A stretch of DNA of 64,000 nucleotides, from NCBI RefSeq assembly GCF_001419765.1, contig NZ_LIRK01000262.1, positions 1 through 64,000 of the forward strand, in the 5' to 3' direction. Made by a program: the position numbers and the translations under genes. The DNA is from Streptomyces torulosus (GTDB lineage Bacteria; Actinomycetota; Actinomycetes; Streptomycetales; Streptomycetaceae). The notes under the pieces are model-generated. The model was not told where the DNA came from and did no database searches. It saw only the letters and a program-made list of their open reading frames with translations. This document shows, piece after piece, positions 53,842 to 62,175 of the stretch (positions are counted from its first letter, which is position 1; each line of letters starts with the position of its first letter).

Positions 53842-56403
53842 ATGAGCTCTGCACGTGTATCGGGGCATGCCCGCATGCGACTTATGGCGGCGGTGGCGAC
53901 CGTCTGCGCCCTGTCGGCGGCCCCGCTCGCCCCCCGGGCCGTCGCCGCCGACACGCCGCCGTACACCGAGACCCACAGACCCCGGTTCCACTTCACCCCG
54001 GAGAAGAACTGGATGAACGACCCCAACGGCCTCGTCTACTACAAGGGCGAATACCACCTCTTCTACCAGTACAACCCGAACGGGAACTCCTGGGGCGACA
54101 TGTCCTGGGGGCACGCGGTGAGCAAGGACCTCGTGCACTGGGAGGAGTTGCCGCTCGCCCTGTCGCACGACGACGAGGAGATGGTCTTCTCCGGCAGCGC
54201 GGTCGTCGACCGGAACAACACCACCGGCTTCGGAACCAAGAAGAACCCGCCCATGGTGGCGATCTACACCAGCGCCTACAAGAACGGCGGCAAGCAGGCC
54301 CAGTCGCTCGCCTACAGCACCGACCGCGGCCGCACCTGGACCAAGTACCAGGGCAATCCCGTCATCGACATCGGGTCCAAGGACTTCCGCGACCCGAAGG
54401 TCCAGTGGTACGCACCGACCAAGAGCTGGCTCATGACGGTCTCGCTGTCCGAAGAGCACAAGGTGCGGTTCTACTCGTCGAAGAACCTCAAGGACTGGAG
54501 CCTGCTCAGCGAGTTCGGGCCGCAGGGCGCGACGGGCGGCGAGTGGGAGTGCCCGGACCTGTTCCCCCTCGCGGTCGACGGGGACAGGAAGAACATCAAG
54601 TGGGTCCTGGTCGTCAACATCAACCCCGGTGGCATCGCGGGTGGTTCGGGATCGCAGTACTTCATCGGTGACTTCGACGGCAAGAAGTTCACCGCCGAGG
54701 ACAAGGGCACGTACACCCCGCCCGTGGGCACCGTGATGCAGGGCTTCGAGAGCGCGGGCTTCGAGGAGTGGACGACGGCCGGCACGGCGTTCGGACAGGG
54801 ACCGGCCGCCGGGGCCGTCGACTGGCAGGGGGCCGTCTCCGGCTTCGAGGGCAAGGGCCTCGCCAACAGCTTCCACGGCGGTGACGGCGCCACCGGCGTT
54901 CTCACCTCCCCCTCCTTCACCGTCGACAGCCCCTACCTGAACTTCAAGATCGGTGGCGGGAGGCATCCGCACGAAGCCGGAACCGTTCTGGACGCGTCTC
55001 CGCCCGAGGGCAAGGTCCTCGCCGACTTCGAGGGCGGCACCTACGGCGACTGGACGGCGACCGGGGACGCCTTCGGCACCGTACCGGCCACCGGCACCCT
55101 CCCCGACCAGGGCCAGGTCTCCGGCTTCCTGGGGGAGGGGCTGGCCAACACCTTCCTGAACGGCGACTCCACCACGGGCGCCCTCACCTCGCCCGAGTTC
55201 ACCCTCGACAGAAAGCACATCAACTTCCTCATCGGCGGCGGCAACCACCCGGCCGGCTCCGACCACCCCACCGCGATCGAACTCCTCGTGGACGGCCAGG
55301 TCGTCCGCAGTGCCACCGGGAAGGACGCCGAAGCACTCAACTGGGCGTCCTGGGACGTCAGCGCCCTCGCCGGCAAGAAGGCGCGGATCAGGATCGTCGA
55401 CGACAACACCGGCGGCTGGGGCCACATCAACGTCGACCACATCGTGCTCTCCGACACCACGGCCCCGCGCGTCTCCACCGAGACGTCCGTCAACCTGATC
55501 GTCGACGGCGAGGTCGTCCGCAGCGCCACCGGAGCCGGCAGCGAAACCCTCGACTGGGCCTCATTCGACCTGCGCCCCTACACCGGCAAGCAGGCACGGA
55601 TCCAGGTCGTCGACATGAACACCGGCGGCTGGGGCCACGTCATGGCCGACCAGTTCACCGCCGCCGACAAGCCCGCCAAGTCCGTCCTGCAACGGGCCGA
55701 CTGGACCGACCACGGCAAGGACTACTACGCGGCGGTCTCCTGGGAGAACGCGCCGGGCGGCAAGCGGTACATGATCGGCTGGATGAACAACTGGGACTAC
55801 GGCCTCTCCGTCCCCACCTCCCCCTGGCGCGGCGCGCAGAGCATCCCCCGGGAGATGGCCCTGCGCACGGTCGACGGCCGGATCCGGCTGACCAGCAAGC
55901 CGGTGAGCAGCCTGGAGTCTCTCAGGAACAAGCGCCCGGCGACGGCGTCCGGCGTCACCGTCAAGAACACCAGCAAGGCTGTGCTCAGCCGAACGGCCAA
56001 GGGCAGGGCGCTCGACATCGAGGCGACCTTCTCCCTGAAGGACGCCGACCGCTTCGGTCTGAAGGTGCGCACCGGCGCGGGCGGCGAGGAGACCGTCATC
56101 GGCTACGACGCCACGACTCAGGAGCTGTACGTCGACCGCTCCCGCTCCGGCGCCGTGGACTTCCACGACGCCTTCTCCACCGGCGTCCAGACCGCACCCC
56201 TGAATCCCAAGAAGGGCAAGATCAAGCTACGTGTCCTCGTGGACTCGTCGTCCATCGAGGTCTTCGGCGGCAACGGCGAGACCGTGATCACCGATCAGGT
56301 CTTCCCCGACCTGTCCGGCACAGGCGTCGAGGTCTTCGCCGAAGGCGGCACTGCCACCCTCAACCACCTGGAGGCGTGGCAGCTGAGCTCCATCTGGAGA
56401 TGA
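53842..56403 (+). CDS. Secreted GH32 fructanase (levanase/inulinase) with nested inserted modules
   Basis: I choose ATG 53,842 after AAGGAG; 853 residues. A signal peptide (MAAVATVCALSAAPLAPRAVAA) precedes the propeller: NDPNG (nucleophile D60), RDP (183-185) and EC (E236). After blade-level residue ~298 there is a large insert to ~608 made of two copies of one sandwich module, one nested inside the other (299-383 and 545-608 enclosing 392-541). The propeller then resumes (KDYYAAVSWENAPGGKRYMI) and the GH32 sandwich ends the protein (LRVLVDSSSIEVFGGNG). It should cut levan or inulin outside the cell. Confidence 0.88.
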   Translation: MSSARVSGHARMRLMAAVATVCALSAAPLAPRAVAADTPPYTETHRPRFHFTPEKNWMNDPNGLVYYKGEYHLFYQYNPNGNSWGDMSWGHAVSKDLVHWEELPLALSHDDEEMVFSGSAVVDRNNTTGFGTKKNPPMVAIYTSAYKNGGKQAQSLAYSTDRGRTWTKYQGNPVIDIGSKDFRDPKVQWYAPTKSWLMTVSLSEEHKVRFYSSKNLKDWSLLSEFGPQGATGGEWECPDLFPLAVDGDRKNIKWVLVVNINPGGIAGGSGSQYFIGDFDGKKFTAEDKGTYTPPVGTVMQGFESAGFEEWTTAGTAFGQGPAAGAVDWQGAVSGFEGKGLANSFHGGDGATGVLTSPSFTVDSPYLNFKIGGGRHPHEAGTVLDASPPEGKVLADFEGGTYGDWTATGDAFGTVPATGTLPDQGQVSGFLGEGLANTFLNGDSTTGALTSPEFTLDRKHINFLIGGGNHPAGSDHPTAIELLVDGQVVRSATGKDAEALNWASWDVSALAGKKARIRIVDDNTGGWGHINVDHIVLSDTTAPRVSTETSVNLIVDGEVVRSATGAGSETLDWASFDLRPYTGKQARIQVVDMNTGGWGHVMADQFTAADKPAKSVLQRADWTDHGKDYYAAVSWENAPGGKRYMIGWMNNWDYGLSVPTSPWRGAQSIPREMALRTVDGRIRLTSKPVSSLESLRNKRPATASGVTVKNTSKAVLSRTAKGRALDIEATFSLKDADRFGLKVRTGAGGEETVIGYDATTQELYVDRSRSGAVDFHDAFSTGVQTAPLNPKKGKIKLRVLVDSSSIEVFGGNGETVITDQVFPDLSGTGVEVFAEGGTATLNHLEAWQLSSIWR

Positions 56404-56516
56404 TGAGCCGTCAGCGGACGGAGCCGTGGTACGTACCCGCCCGTATGCTCGGCACCGATGTCGTCGGCCTTGCCCTCGACGTCTTATCCGCGGGAGGGGC
56501 GAACCACTGTGAGTCG

Positions 56517-56561
56517 GACCCGGGTGTCGGCGCCTCCGGCGGAGTGCCGACACCCTGGGTC
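56517..56561. terminator. Strong terminator between convergent glycosidase genes
   Basis: GACC-GGGTGTCGGC pairs with GCCGACACCC-GGGTC (56,517-56,531 and 56,546-56,561), with one bulged base and a 14-nt loop. It serves the secreted GH32 gene and possibly the convergent GH43 gene. Confidence 0.65.
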
Positions 56562-56606
56562 TCCTGCCCCGGGCGGTGACGGTCGGTAGCGGCCGGCTGA
56601 CGGCAG

Positions 56607-58103
56607 TCAGGTGGTGGGCACGATCCGCCACTGCTGGCAGTTGTTGTTCAGCCAGGTCCACTGGCGGACATCGGTTCCGTTGGCGGTGCCGCAGTTCGCG
56701 ACGTCGGCGACCTTGCCGCTGTTCTCGTTCATGATCCGTACGTAGTCACCCGTGGCCGTGTACACCAGGCGGAACTTCTGGCAGTTGTTGTTCAGCCAGG
56801 ACCACTGCCGGATGTCGGTGCCGTCGGCCGTCCCGCAGTTGGCGGTGTCCATGACCTTGCCGGTCGAGACGTTGACCAGCCGGTTGGTGTCGTTGCCCAG
56901 GTCCTCGATCCGCCACTTCTGGTTGGCGCCGCCGTCGCAGGTCCACTGGATGATGTTGGTGCCGTCGGCGGTGTTGGCGCCCGCGACGTCCAGGCACTTG
57001 CCGCTGTTGCGGTTCACGAGCGTGTACGCGGTCGGGGTGGCCGCCGTCTCTCCGGAGGGGCCCGGCAGGGTGGTGCCGAGGGCCACGGGGGTGCCGAAGT
57101 CCGGTGTGCCGTCGGCGTTCCAGGTGAACTTCTGGGCCCTGGTGGTGCGTTCGTTGCCGCAGCGGTCGGTGGTGGAGTCGTTGGCGTGGTAGACGATCCA
57201 GTTCTCGGTGCCGTCGGGAGAGGTGAAGAAGCCGTTGTGCCCTGGGCCGTAGACGCTCGCCGCGTCGTCGCGGCTGAAGACCGGTGTCGGCTTCTTCGTC
57301 CACGCGGCGGGGTTCAGCGGGTCGCTGCCGGTCAGTTCCAGCTGGCCGAGCTGGTAGTCGGGGGTGTCGCAGGCGCTCGCGGCGTAGATGAGGAAGGTGC
57401 GTCCGTCACGCTGCAGCGCCTCCGGGCCTTCGTTGATGGCTGCCTTGTGGGTCTCCCAGCTGAGGGTCGGCGTGGAGATGACCGTCCAGTTCCCGCTGAC
57501 GGTGTACGGGTTGGTCATCTGGGCGATGACCAGGCCGGGTGGCGTGCTGCTGTTCGTTCTGCCGCTGCCGACCAGGTAACTCTGACCGTTCACCCGCAGG
57601 ACGCTCGCGTCGATCAGCCAGTTGGTCGGGTAGAGGTTGGCACCCGTGATCATCGACTTGTACGTGTAGGGGCCCATCGGGTCCGTGCCGGCGCTCTCCA
57701 GGACGTGTGTGCGCTGGGTGCCGTTCGCCCCGCAGCACGGGGTGCCGCTCTGCCCGGCGGAGTAGTACAGGTACCAGTGGCCGTCGGAGAAGTGGATCTC
57801 CGGGGCCCAGATGTTGGAGTTGCGGGTGGGGGTGGTGTCCGACCAGATCTGGACGCTGGGGGCGGTGGCGAGGCCGGCGAGGGTGGGCGACTTGCGCATG
57901 CCCAGGACGCCGGTGAACGTCGTCGTGACGAGGTAGTAGTTGCCGTCGTAGTACTCCAGCCAGGGATCGGCGCCCTTCACCGACTTGAGCGGGTTCGTAT
58001 AGGGGCGGCCGTCCACCGCGGACGCGGGGCCCTGTGCGCAGACCAGCGCGGTGAGCAGGGCCACGGCGCCGGCCAGCCACGACCTGAGATGGCGACGGAT
58101 CAC
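56607..58103 (-). CDS. Secreted GH43 arabinosidase/xylosidase with CBM13
   Basis: A 498-residue protein starting at GTG 58,103 after GGAAGGAAG, with a Sec signal (SWLAGAVALLTALVCAQGPASA). The GH43 propeller has the base Asp46 in KGADPWLEYYDG, NIWAPEIHFSDGHWYLYYS and the acid region INEGPEALQRDG. Residues ~365-498 are a ricin-type CBM13 trefoil with three QxW repeats (NIIQWTCDGG, DIRQWSWLNN, DVRQWTWLNN). The enzyme trims arabinan or arabinoxylan outside the cell. It follows the next GH43 gene on the same strand by 74 bp. Confidence 0.87.
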   Translation of the reverse strand: MIRRHLRSWLAGAVALLTALVCAQGPASAVDGRPYTNPLKSVKGADPWLEYYDGNYYLVTTTFTGVLGMRKSPTLAGLATAPSVQIWSDTTPTRNSNIWAPEIHFSDGHWYLYYSAGQSGTPCCGANGTQRTHVLESAGTDPMGPYTYKSMITGANLYPTNWLIDASVLRVNGQSYLVGSGRTNSSTPPGLVIAQMTNPYTVSGNWTVISTPTLSWETHKAAINEGPEALQRDGRTFLIYAASACDTPDYQLGQLELTGSDPLNPAAWTKKPTPVFSRDDAASVYGPGHNGFFTSPDGTENWIVYHANDSTTDRCGNERTTRAQKFTWNADGTPDFGTPVALGTTLPGPSGETAATPTAYTLVNRNSGKCLDVAGANTADGTNIIQWTCDGGANQKWRIEDLGNDTNRLVNVSTGKVMDTANCGTADGTDIRQWSWLNNNCQKFRLVYTATGDYVRIMNENSGKVADVANCGTANGTDVRQWTWLNNNCQQWRIVPTT

Positions 58104-58177
58104 GGTACTTCCTTCCGGGCATGGGAAGGGGACGCCGGCGCTCTGCAGGAGGCGCCGGCGTCCCCGTCGGTGTCGGG

Positions 58178-59608
58178 TCAGTTCGTCACGCGGAAGGTGG
58201 CGTCGGCGCGTCCTGTCGCGGTGGTGATCGGGTCGAGCTTCAGGTAGTAGGCGTAGTGGCGGATGTACCGGTCCGGGTGGTTGTAGGACTGGAAGGAGGA
58301 CCAGGTGGAGTCGGCGAGGCCGGCGACCTGGCGGAAGGTGGCGTCCGCTGCGAACTGGGCGGTGCCGTCATTGCGGACCAGCTGGAAGTCGTTGTTGGCG
58401 TGCCGCAGGAAGTAGCCGCGGTAGTTCACCGACTCGAAGGAGACGGTGCCGGTGCCGGCCAGGCCGGGCCGCAGCCGGAACTGGGCGTCGGGGCCGGTGA
58501 TGTTCTGGTCGATGCGCACGTCGAAGTTGGCGTGCCGCACGTACCGGTCCTGGAAGTTGAACGACTGGAGACGCTTGGCCGGGGTGTCGCTCCAGCGGGC
58601 GAGGACGCGGGTCTCCTCGGCGGCGGTGAGGTCCAGGATCGAGCCGTGACGCTTCTTGTTGACGCCCATGTTGTAGCTGCCCGCCGCCGGCAGCTGGTAG
58701 CTGCCGGGGACGGACGGGTTGGTCGTGGTGACCGGCATGTACCCGCGGCCGGAGGCGTACTGGTCGAGGTAGAGGGCCCACTCGTTGCGGTCGCGGAACT
58801 TCATCCACATCGGGCCCTCGACCTGGGCGCCGGTCAGCCCGATGCCGGAGAGGTTGCCGAGGTTGGTCCACGTCCCGAGGATCGAGTTGCTGCCCTCGAG
58901 GGTGATCTGGCCGTCACCGGAGGCCCGCACGTAGCGGTAGTTGCCGACACCGGCCGGCACCTCGACGATCTGGGTGTCGATGATCTCCTGGGCACCGGGG
59001 CGGTCGATGTAGATCTGCGGGGTGGTGATGGTGCGGAAGTCGCTGGTGCGGGCGTAGTAGATGCGGTGCTTCGCCTTGCCGTTGAGGGGCACGTTCGTCG
59101 CCCAGTACAGGACGTAGTCGTTGGTCTCGGGGTCCCACACCGCCTCGGGCGCCCAGGCGTTGCGCGCGTCGGGGATCGCGCCGGCGACGTTGAGCAGCCA
59201 CGGCTCCGACCAGTTGATCAGGTCGGTCGACTCCCACACCACGAGGTTGCGGCTGCCGTTGAACACGGCGGCCTCCCAGTTCTGCCCGCAGCTGATGCAC
59301 AGGTCGGTCGCGATGATCCAGTACTTCTCACCGTCAGGGGACCGCACCAGTGCGGGGTCGCGCACACCCTTCGTACCGACCGTGGAGCGAAGGGCTATTC
59401 CGCCGCCGTTGAGCTCGGACCAGTTCAGGCCGTCCGTGCTGTACGAGAAGTAGATCTGCTGGCCGTTCGAGCCCTCCCCGATGAAGTGCGTCATCAGATA
59501 GCCCGGTTCGGCGGCGGCCGCCCGCTCGGGTGCGGCCAGGGATTGAGAGGTGAAGAGCAGACAGGCGGCGACCAGTATCGCCGCCAGCCGCGAGAGAAGC
59601 GTGCGCAT
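58178..59608 (-). CDS. Secreted GH43 arabinofuranosidase with CBM42 (AbfB)
   Basis: I choose ATG 59,608, which gives a Sec signal (RLAAILVAACLLFTSQSLAA); the longer frame upstream is not coding-like. The 476-residue enzyme has a GH43 propeller (GVRDPALVRSPDGEKYWIIA, NAWAPEAVWDPETNDYVLYW, and VEGPMWMKFRDRNEWALYLD with the acid Glu). Residues ~340-476 are an AbfB/CBM42 trefoil with its arabinose-site repeats (DRYVRHANFDVRI, GYFLRHANNDFQL, DRYIRHYAYYLKL). Exo-arabinofuranosidases of Streptomyces share this layout. Confidence 0.87.
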   Translation of the reverse strand: MRTLLSRLAAILVAACLLFTSQSLAAPERAAAAEPGYLMTHFIGEGSNGQQIYFSYSTDGLNWSELNGGGIALRSTVGTKGVRDPALVRSPDGEKYWIIATDLCISCGQNWEAAVFNGSRNLVVWESTDLINWSEPWLLNVAGAIPDARNAWAPEAVWDPETNDYVLYWATNVPLNGKAKHRIYYARTSDFRTITTPQIYIDRPGAQEIIDTQIVEVPAGVGNYRYVRASGDGQITLEGSNSILGTWTNLGNLSGIGLTGAQVEGPMWMKFRDRNEWALYLDQYASGRGYMPVTTTNPSVPGSYQLPAAGSYNMGVNKKRHGSILDLTAAEETRVLARWSDTPAKRLQSFNFQDRYVRHANFDVRIDQNITGPDAQFRLRPGLAGTGTVSFESVNYRGYFLRHANNDFQLVRNDGTAQFAADATFRQVAGLADSTWSSFQSYNHPDRYIRHYAYYLKLDPITTATGRADATFRVTN

Positions 59609-59820
59609 GTGCGTTTCCCGTCTTTCTGCGGGTGCCGGGACAGGCGAAAGGCATCCGGCGAGTACGCGTATGGTTCGAAATGCCGGACATTGTTCGTGAA
59701 TTCGGCGAAAAGTTAGAGGTGGGTAAGAGTGAGTGTCAAGAGACAAGTCACGAACGGTGGTGCGCGGGAGTCGTACACACAGGAGACGCACCGGCGTGTC
59801 GCGCATAACGGAAAGGGCAG
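59609..59820. promoter_or_regulatory. Promoter region of the GH43 pair
   Basis: About 210 bp upstream of the GH43-CBM42 gene. It is AT-richer than the genes (for example TTCGGCGAAAAGTTAGAGG) and should contain the promoter; no clear operator was found. Confidence 0.35.
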
Positions 59821-59855
59821 GGCGGGCCGCACAGAGATGTCTGGTGCGGCCCGCC
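59821..59855 (-). terminator. Terminator of the GH51 gene
   Basis: A perfect 12-bp inverted repeat: GGCGGGCCGCAC (59,821-59,832) and GTGCGGCCCGCC (59,844-59,855), 16 bp past the GH51 stop. Confidence 0.7.
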
Positions 59856-59871
59856 GTAGGTCGGCCGAGGG

Positions 59872-62175
59872 TCAGCCGAGGGTGAGGACGGTGACCGAGT
59901 AGGCCGGGACGGTGCGGGCGAAGGCCGCGCTCACACCGCTGATCGACGTGGTGGTCGGGGTGATCCTGTCGGGGTCGCCGATGGTGTTGGTGTCGGTGGG
60001 GCTTGCGGAGCTGAGCGTGGTGGCCGTGCCGGTGGAGGGCAGGGTGCCCGCGCCGGAGAGGTTGACGTTCACGATCTGCGCGGCGGAGGAGGGGTTGACC
60101 AGCGTGACGTAGATCTTTCCGGTGGCGGAGTCCTTGGTGACCACGGTGTTGACGGTGCTGGTGCCGGCGTAGGAAGCGGGCAGCACCTGGTTGCCGTGGG
60201 CGTCGGCCATCATCTTCTGGACGTAGTAGGCCGGTGAGTTGTAGCTGGTCAGGGCGTTGAAGCCGATCAGGTTCGGGGTCCACGTGGGGTCGTTGACGTT
60301 GACCAGCAGCGGGGCGTAGGCCTCGTGGGTCACCACGTCGGAGTTGCGCAGCATCCCGGCGAGCCAGGAGGCGTCACCGAGGGCGGCGTTCAGGTTCGGA
60401 GTCGGGCTGCCCTCTCTGGTCGCCCACTCCCCGACCATGATCTTCGTCGGGGAGGTGCGGGAGGTGTTGTCGTAGAACGAGGAGTGGCTGTTCATCCACT
60501 CGGCGTTCCGGTAGTAGTGATCGTCCTGGATGTCGGCGGTGCGGGCCGTCACCCTGGCGGTGGAAATGAGCTTGATCGACGGGTACTTGGCCTTGATGGC
60601 GTCGTAGAACTGGGCGAAGCGGCCGTTGTCGCCGTCGTAGCTGCCCGACTTGTCGAAGAAGTCCTCGTTGCCGATCTCGACATACTTGACGTCGAACGGA
60701 GCCGGGTGGCCGTCGGCGGCGCGCCGGGCACCCCAGGTGGTGCTGGTGGAGCCGGTGGCGTACTCGATCTCGTCCAGCGCGTCCTGCACATACGGTCCGA
60801 GGTCCGACAGCGCCACGTGGGTGCCGTTGAGGTGGTAGCCGGCGTAGACGGCCAGGACCGGCTCGGCGCCGATGTCCTCGGCCCATTCGAGGTACTCCAG
60901 CAGGCCGAGGCCGTCCGTGGACCAGTAGCCCCAGGCGTCGTTCTGGTGGCCGGGGCGGGTCCAGACGGGACCGATGGTGTCCTTCCAGTTGAACCGGGTG
61001 GCCAGGGTCCTCCCCTCGAGGTAGTTGCCGCCCGGCTCGCGGATGAAGGAGGGCTTGAGGCCCGCGATCTTCTCCATCAGGTCGGGACGCAGACCGTTGG
61101 CACGGTCCTTGTAGGTCGGCGGGAAGAGGGAGACGTTGTCCAGCCAGACGGTGGAGCCGGCGCCGCTGGTGGCGGAGACGACGAACCGGTTGGTGGCGGT
61201 GGTGGGGGCGTCGGCGGAGGCGGTGAGGCTGACGGTGAACTGCTTCCAGGAGGTGGTCAGTCCGGTGATGGTGCCCGAGGCGTGGACGGTGCCGCCGGTG
61301 CTCTCGACGTCGACGGTGAGCGGGCCGGTGAAGCCGGGGCTCGCCTTGGCGAACAGCGAGGCGGTGTATTTCTGATTCGGGCGGACCGGGATGCCCCAGA
61401 AGCCGCCGTTGGCCACACCGGCCCGGGCGGAGCCGGACGCGTTGTTGATGGTCAGTCTGAGCGACCGGGTGAGAGCGGTGTTGAGGGGGTTGTCGGCGTC
61501 CAGGGCGATGGCGGAGCCGCCGACGGCGGACCAGCCGGTGGGGGAGGTGGTGCTCGCCATCATGGAGCGGTTCTGGATCAGCTCGGGGTACAGGCCGCCC
61601 TCACCGGAGTGGTTGATGTCCTCGGTCATCACGCCGAAGAACGTCGAGGGCACGCTGTGCGCGGGGTGGGCGACGTCCACGTTCAGGGTGCCGCCGCTGC
61701 CGCCGGACAGCGCCGCGACCTCGGAGCCGGTGAGGGCGTGGTCGAAGAGCTGCACTTCGTCGACCGCGCCGTTGAGGAAGTCCACCGGCCTGCCGCCGAA
61801 GCGCCCTCGGCCGATGGCGGTGGTGCCGGTGGCCTTCCAGTTCCCGGTGTGGGCGACGGTGGACTGCAGCAGCCCGTTGACGTACAGGCGCAGTTGTCCG
61901 GCGGCGACGTCGTCCACGCCCACCAGGTGGTACCAGGTGCCGGTGGCGGGGGCGGAGGTGGCGTCGGCGCGGGTCTCGGCGGCGGTGGTGCTGTCCGAGG
62001 CGCGCCGGGTGAAGGCGAACCTGTGGGTGACGCCGCTGAGCTGGAGGTAGAAGCCGCTGACGTTCGTTCCGTCGACACTCACCGCGGTCTCGTTACTGTG
62101 CAGTTGTGTTGGGTTGGTTTCCTCGCCGCATTGCTGGTCACTCAACGGAGAGGCATACAGCCATGCAGCTTCCAT
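59872..62175 (-). CDS. GH51 alpha-L-arabinofuranosidase, 5'-truncated
   Basis: The frame gives 767 residues, but the true homology begins near residue 27 (TAVSVDGTNVSGFYLQLSG), part-way into a LamG/concanavalin-type module. The signal peptide and first half of that module are missing. Downstream are a CBM4_9-like domain and the GH51 barrel with acid/base Glu in KYVEIGNEDFF (near 500), nucleophile Glu in IMVGEWATREG (near 582) and the C-terminal sandwich. The catalytic part is complete. Export is not expected from this frame. The junction coincides with the divergent GH97 gene, as if that gene's region had replaced the 5' end. Confidence 0.7.
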   Translation of the reverse strand: MEAAWLYASPLSDQQCGEETNPTQLHSNETAVSVDGTNVSGFYLQLSGVTHRFAFTRRASDSTTAAETRADATSAPATGTWYHLVGVDDVAAGQLRLYVNGLLQSTVAHTGNWKATGTTAIGRGRFGGRPVDFLNGAVDEVQLFDHALTGSEVAALSGGSGGTLNVDVAHPAHSVPSTFFGVMTEDINHSGEGGLYPELIQNRSMMASTTSPTGWSAVGGSAIALDADNPLNTALTRSLRLTINNASGSARAGVANGGFWGIPVRPNQKYTASLFAKASPGFTGPLTVDVESTGGTVHASGTITGLTTSWKQFTVSLTASADAPTTATNRFVVSATSGAGSTVWLDNVSLFPPTYKDRANGLRPDLMEKIAGLKPSFIREPGGNYLEGRTLATRFNWKDTIGPVWTRPGHQNDAWGYWSTDGLGLLEYLEWAEDIGAEPVLAVYAGYHLNGTHVALSDLGPYVQDALDEIEYATGSTSTTWGARRAADGHPAPFDVKYVEIGNEDFFDKSGSYDGDNGRFAQFYDAIKAKYPSIKLISTARVTARTADIQDDHYYRNAEWMNSHSSFYDNTSRTSPTKIMVGEWATREGSPTPNLNAALGDASWLAGMLRNSDVVTHEAYAPLLVNVNDPTWTPNLIGFNALTSYNSPAYYVQKMMADAHGNQVLPASYAGTSTVNTVVTKDSATGKIYVTLVNPSSAAQIVNVNLSGAGTLPSTGTATTLSSASPTDTNTIGDPDRITPTTTSISGVSAAFARTVPAYSVTVLTLG

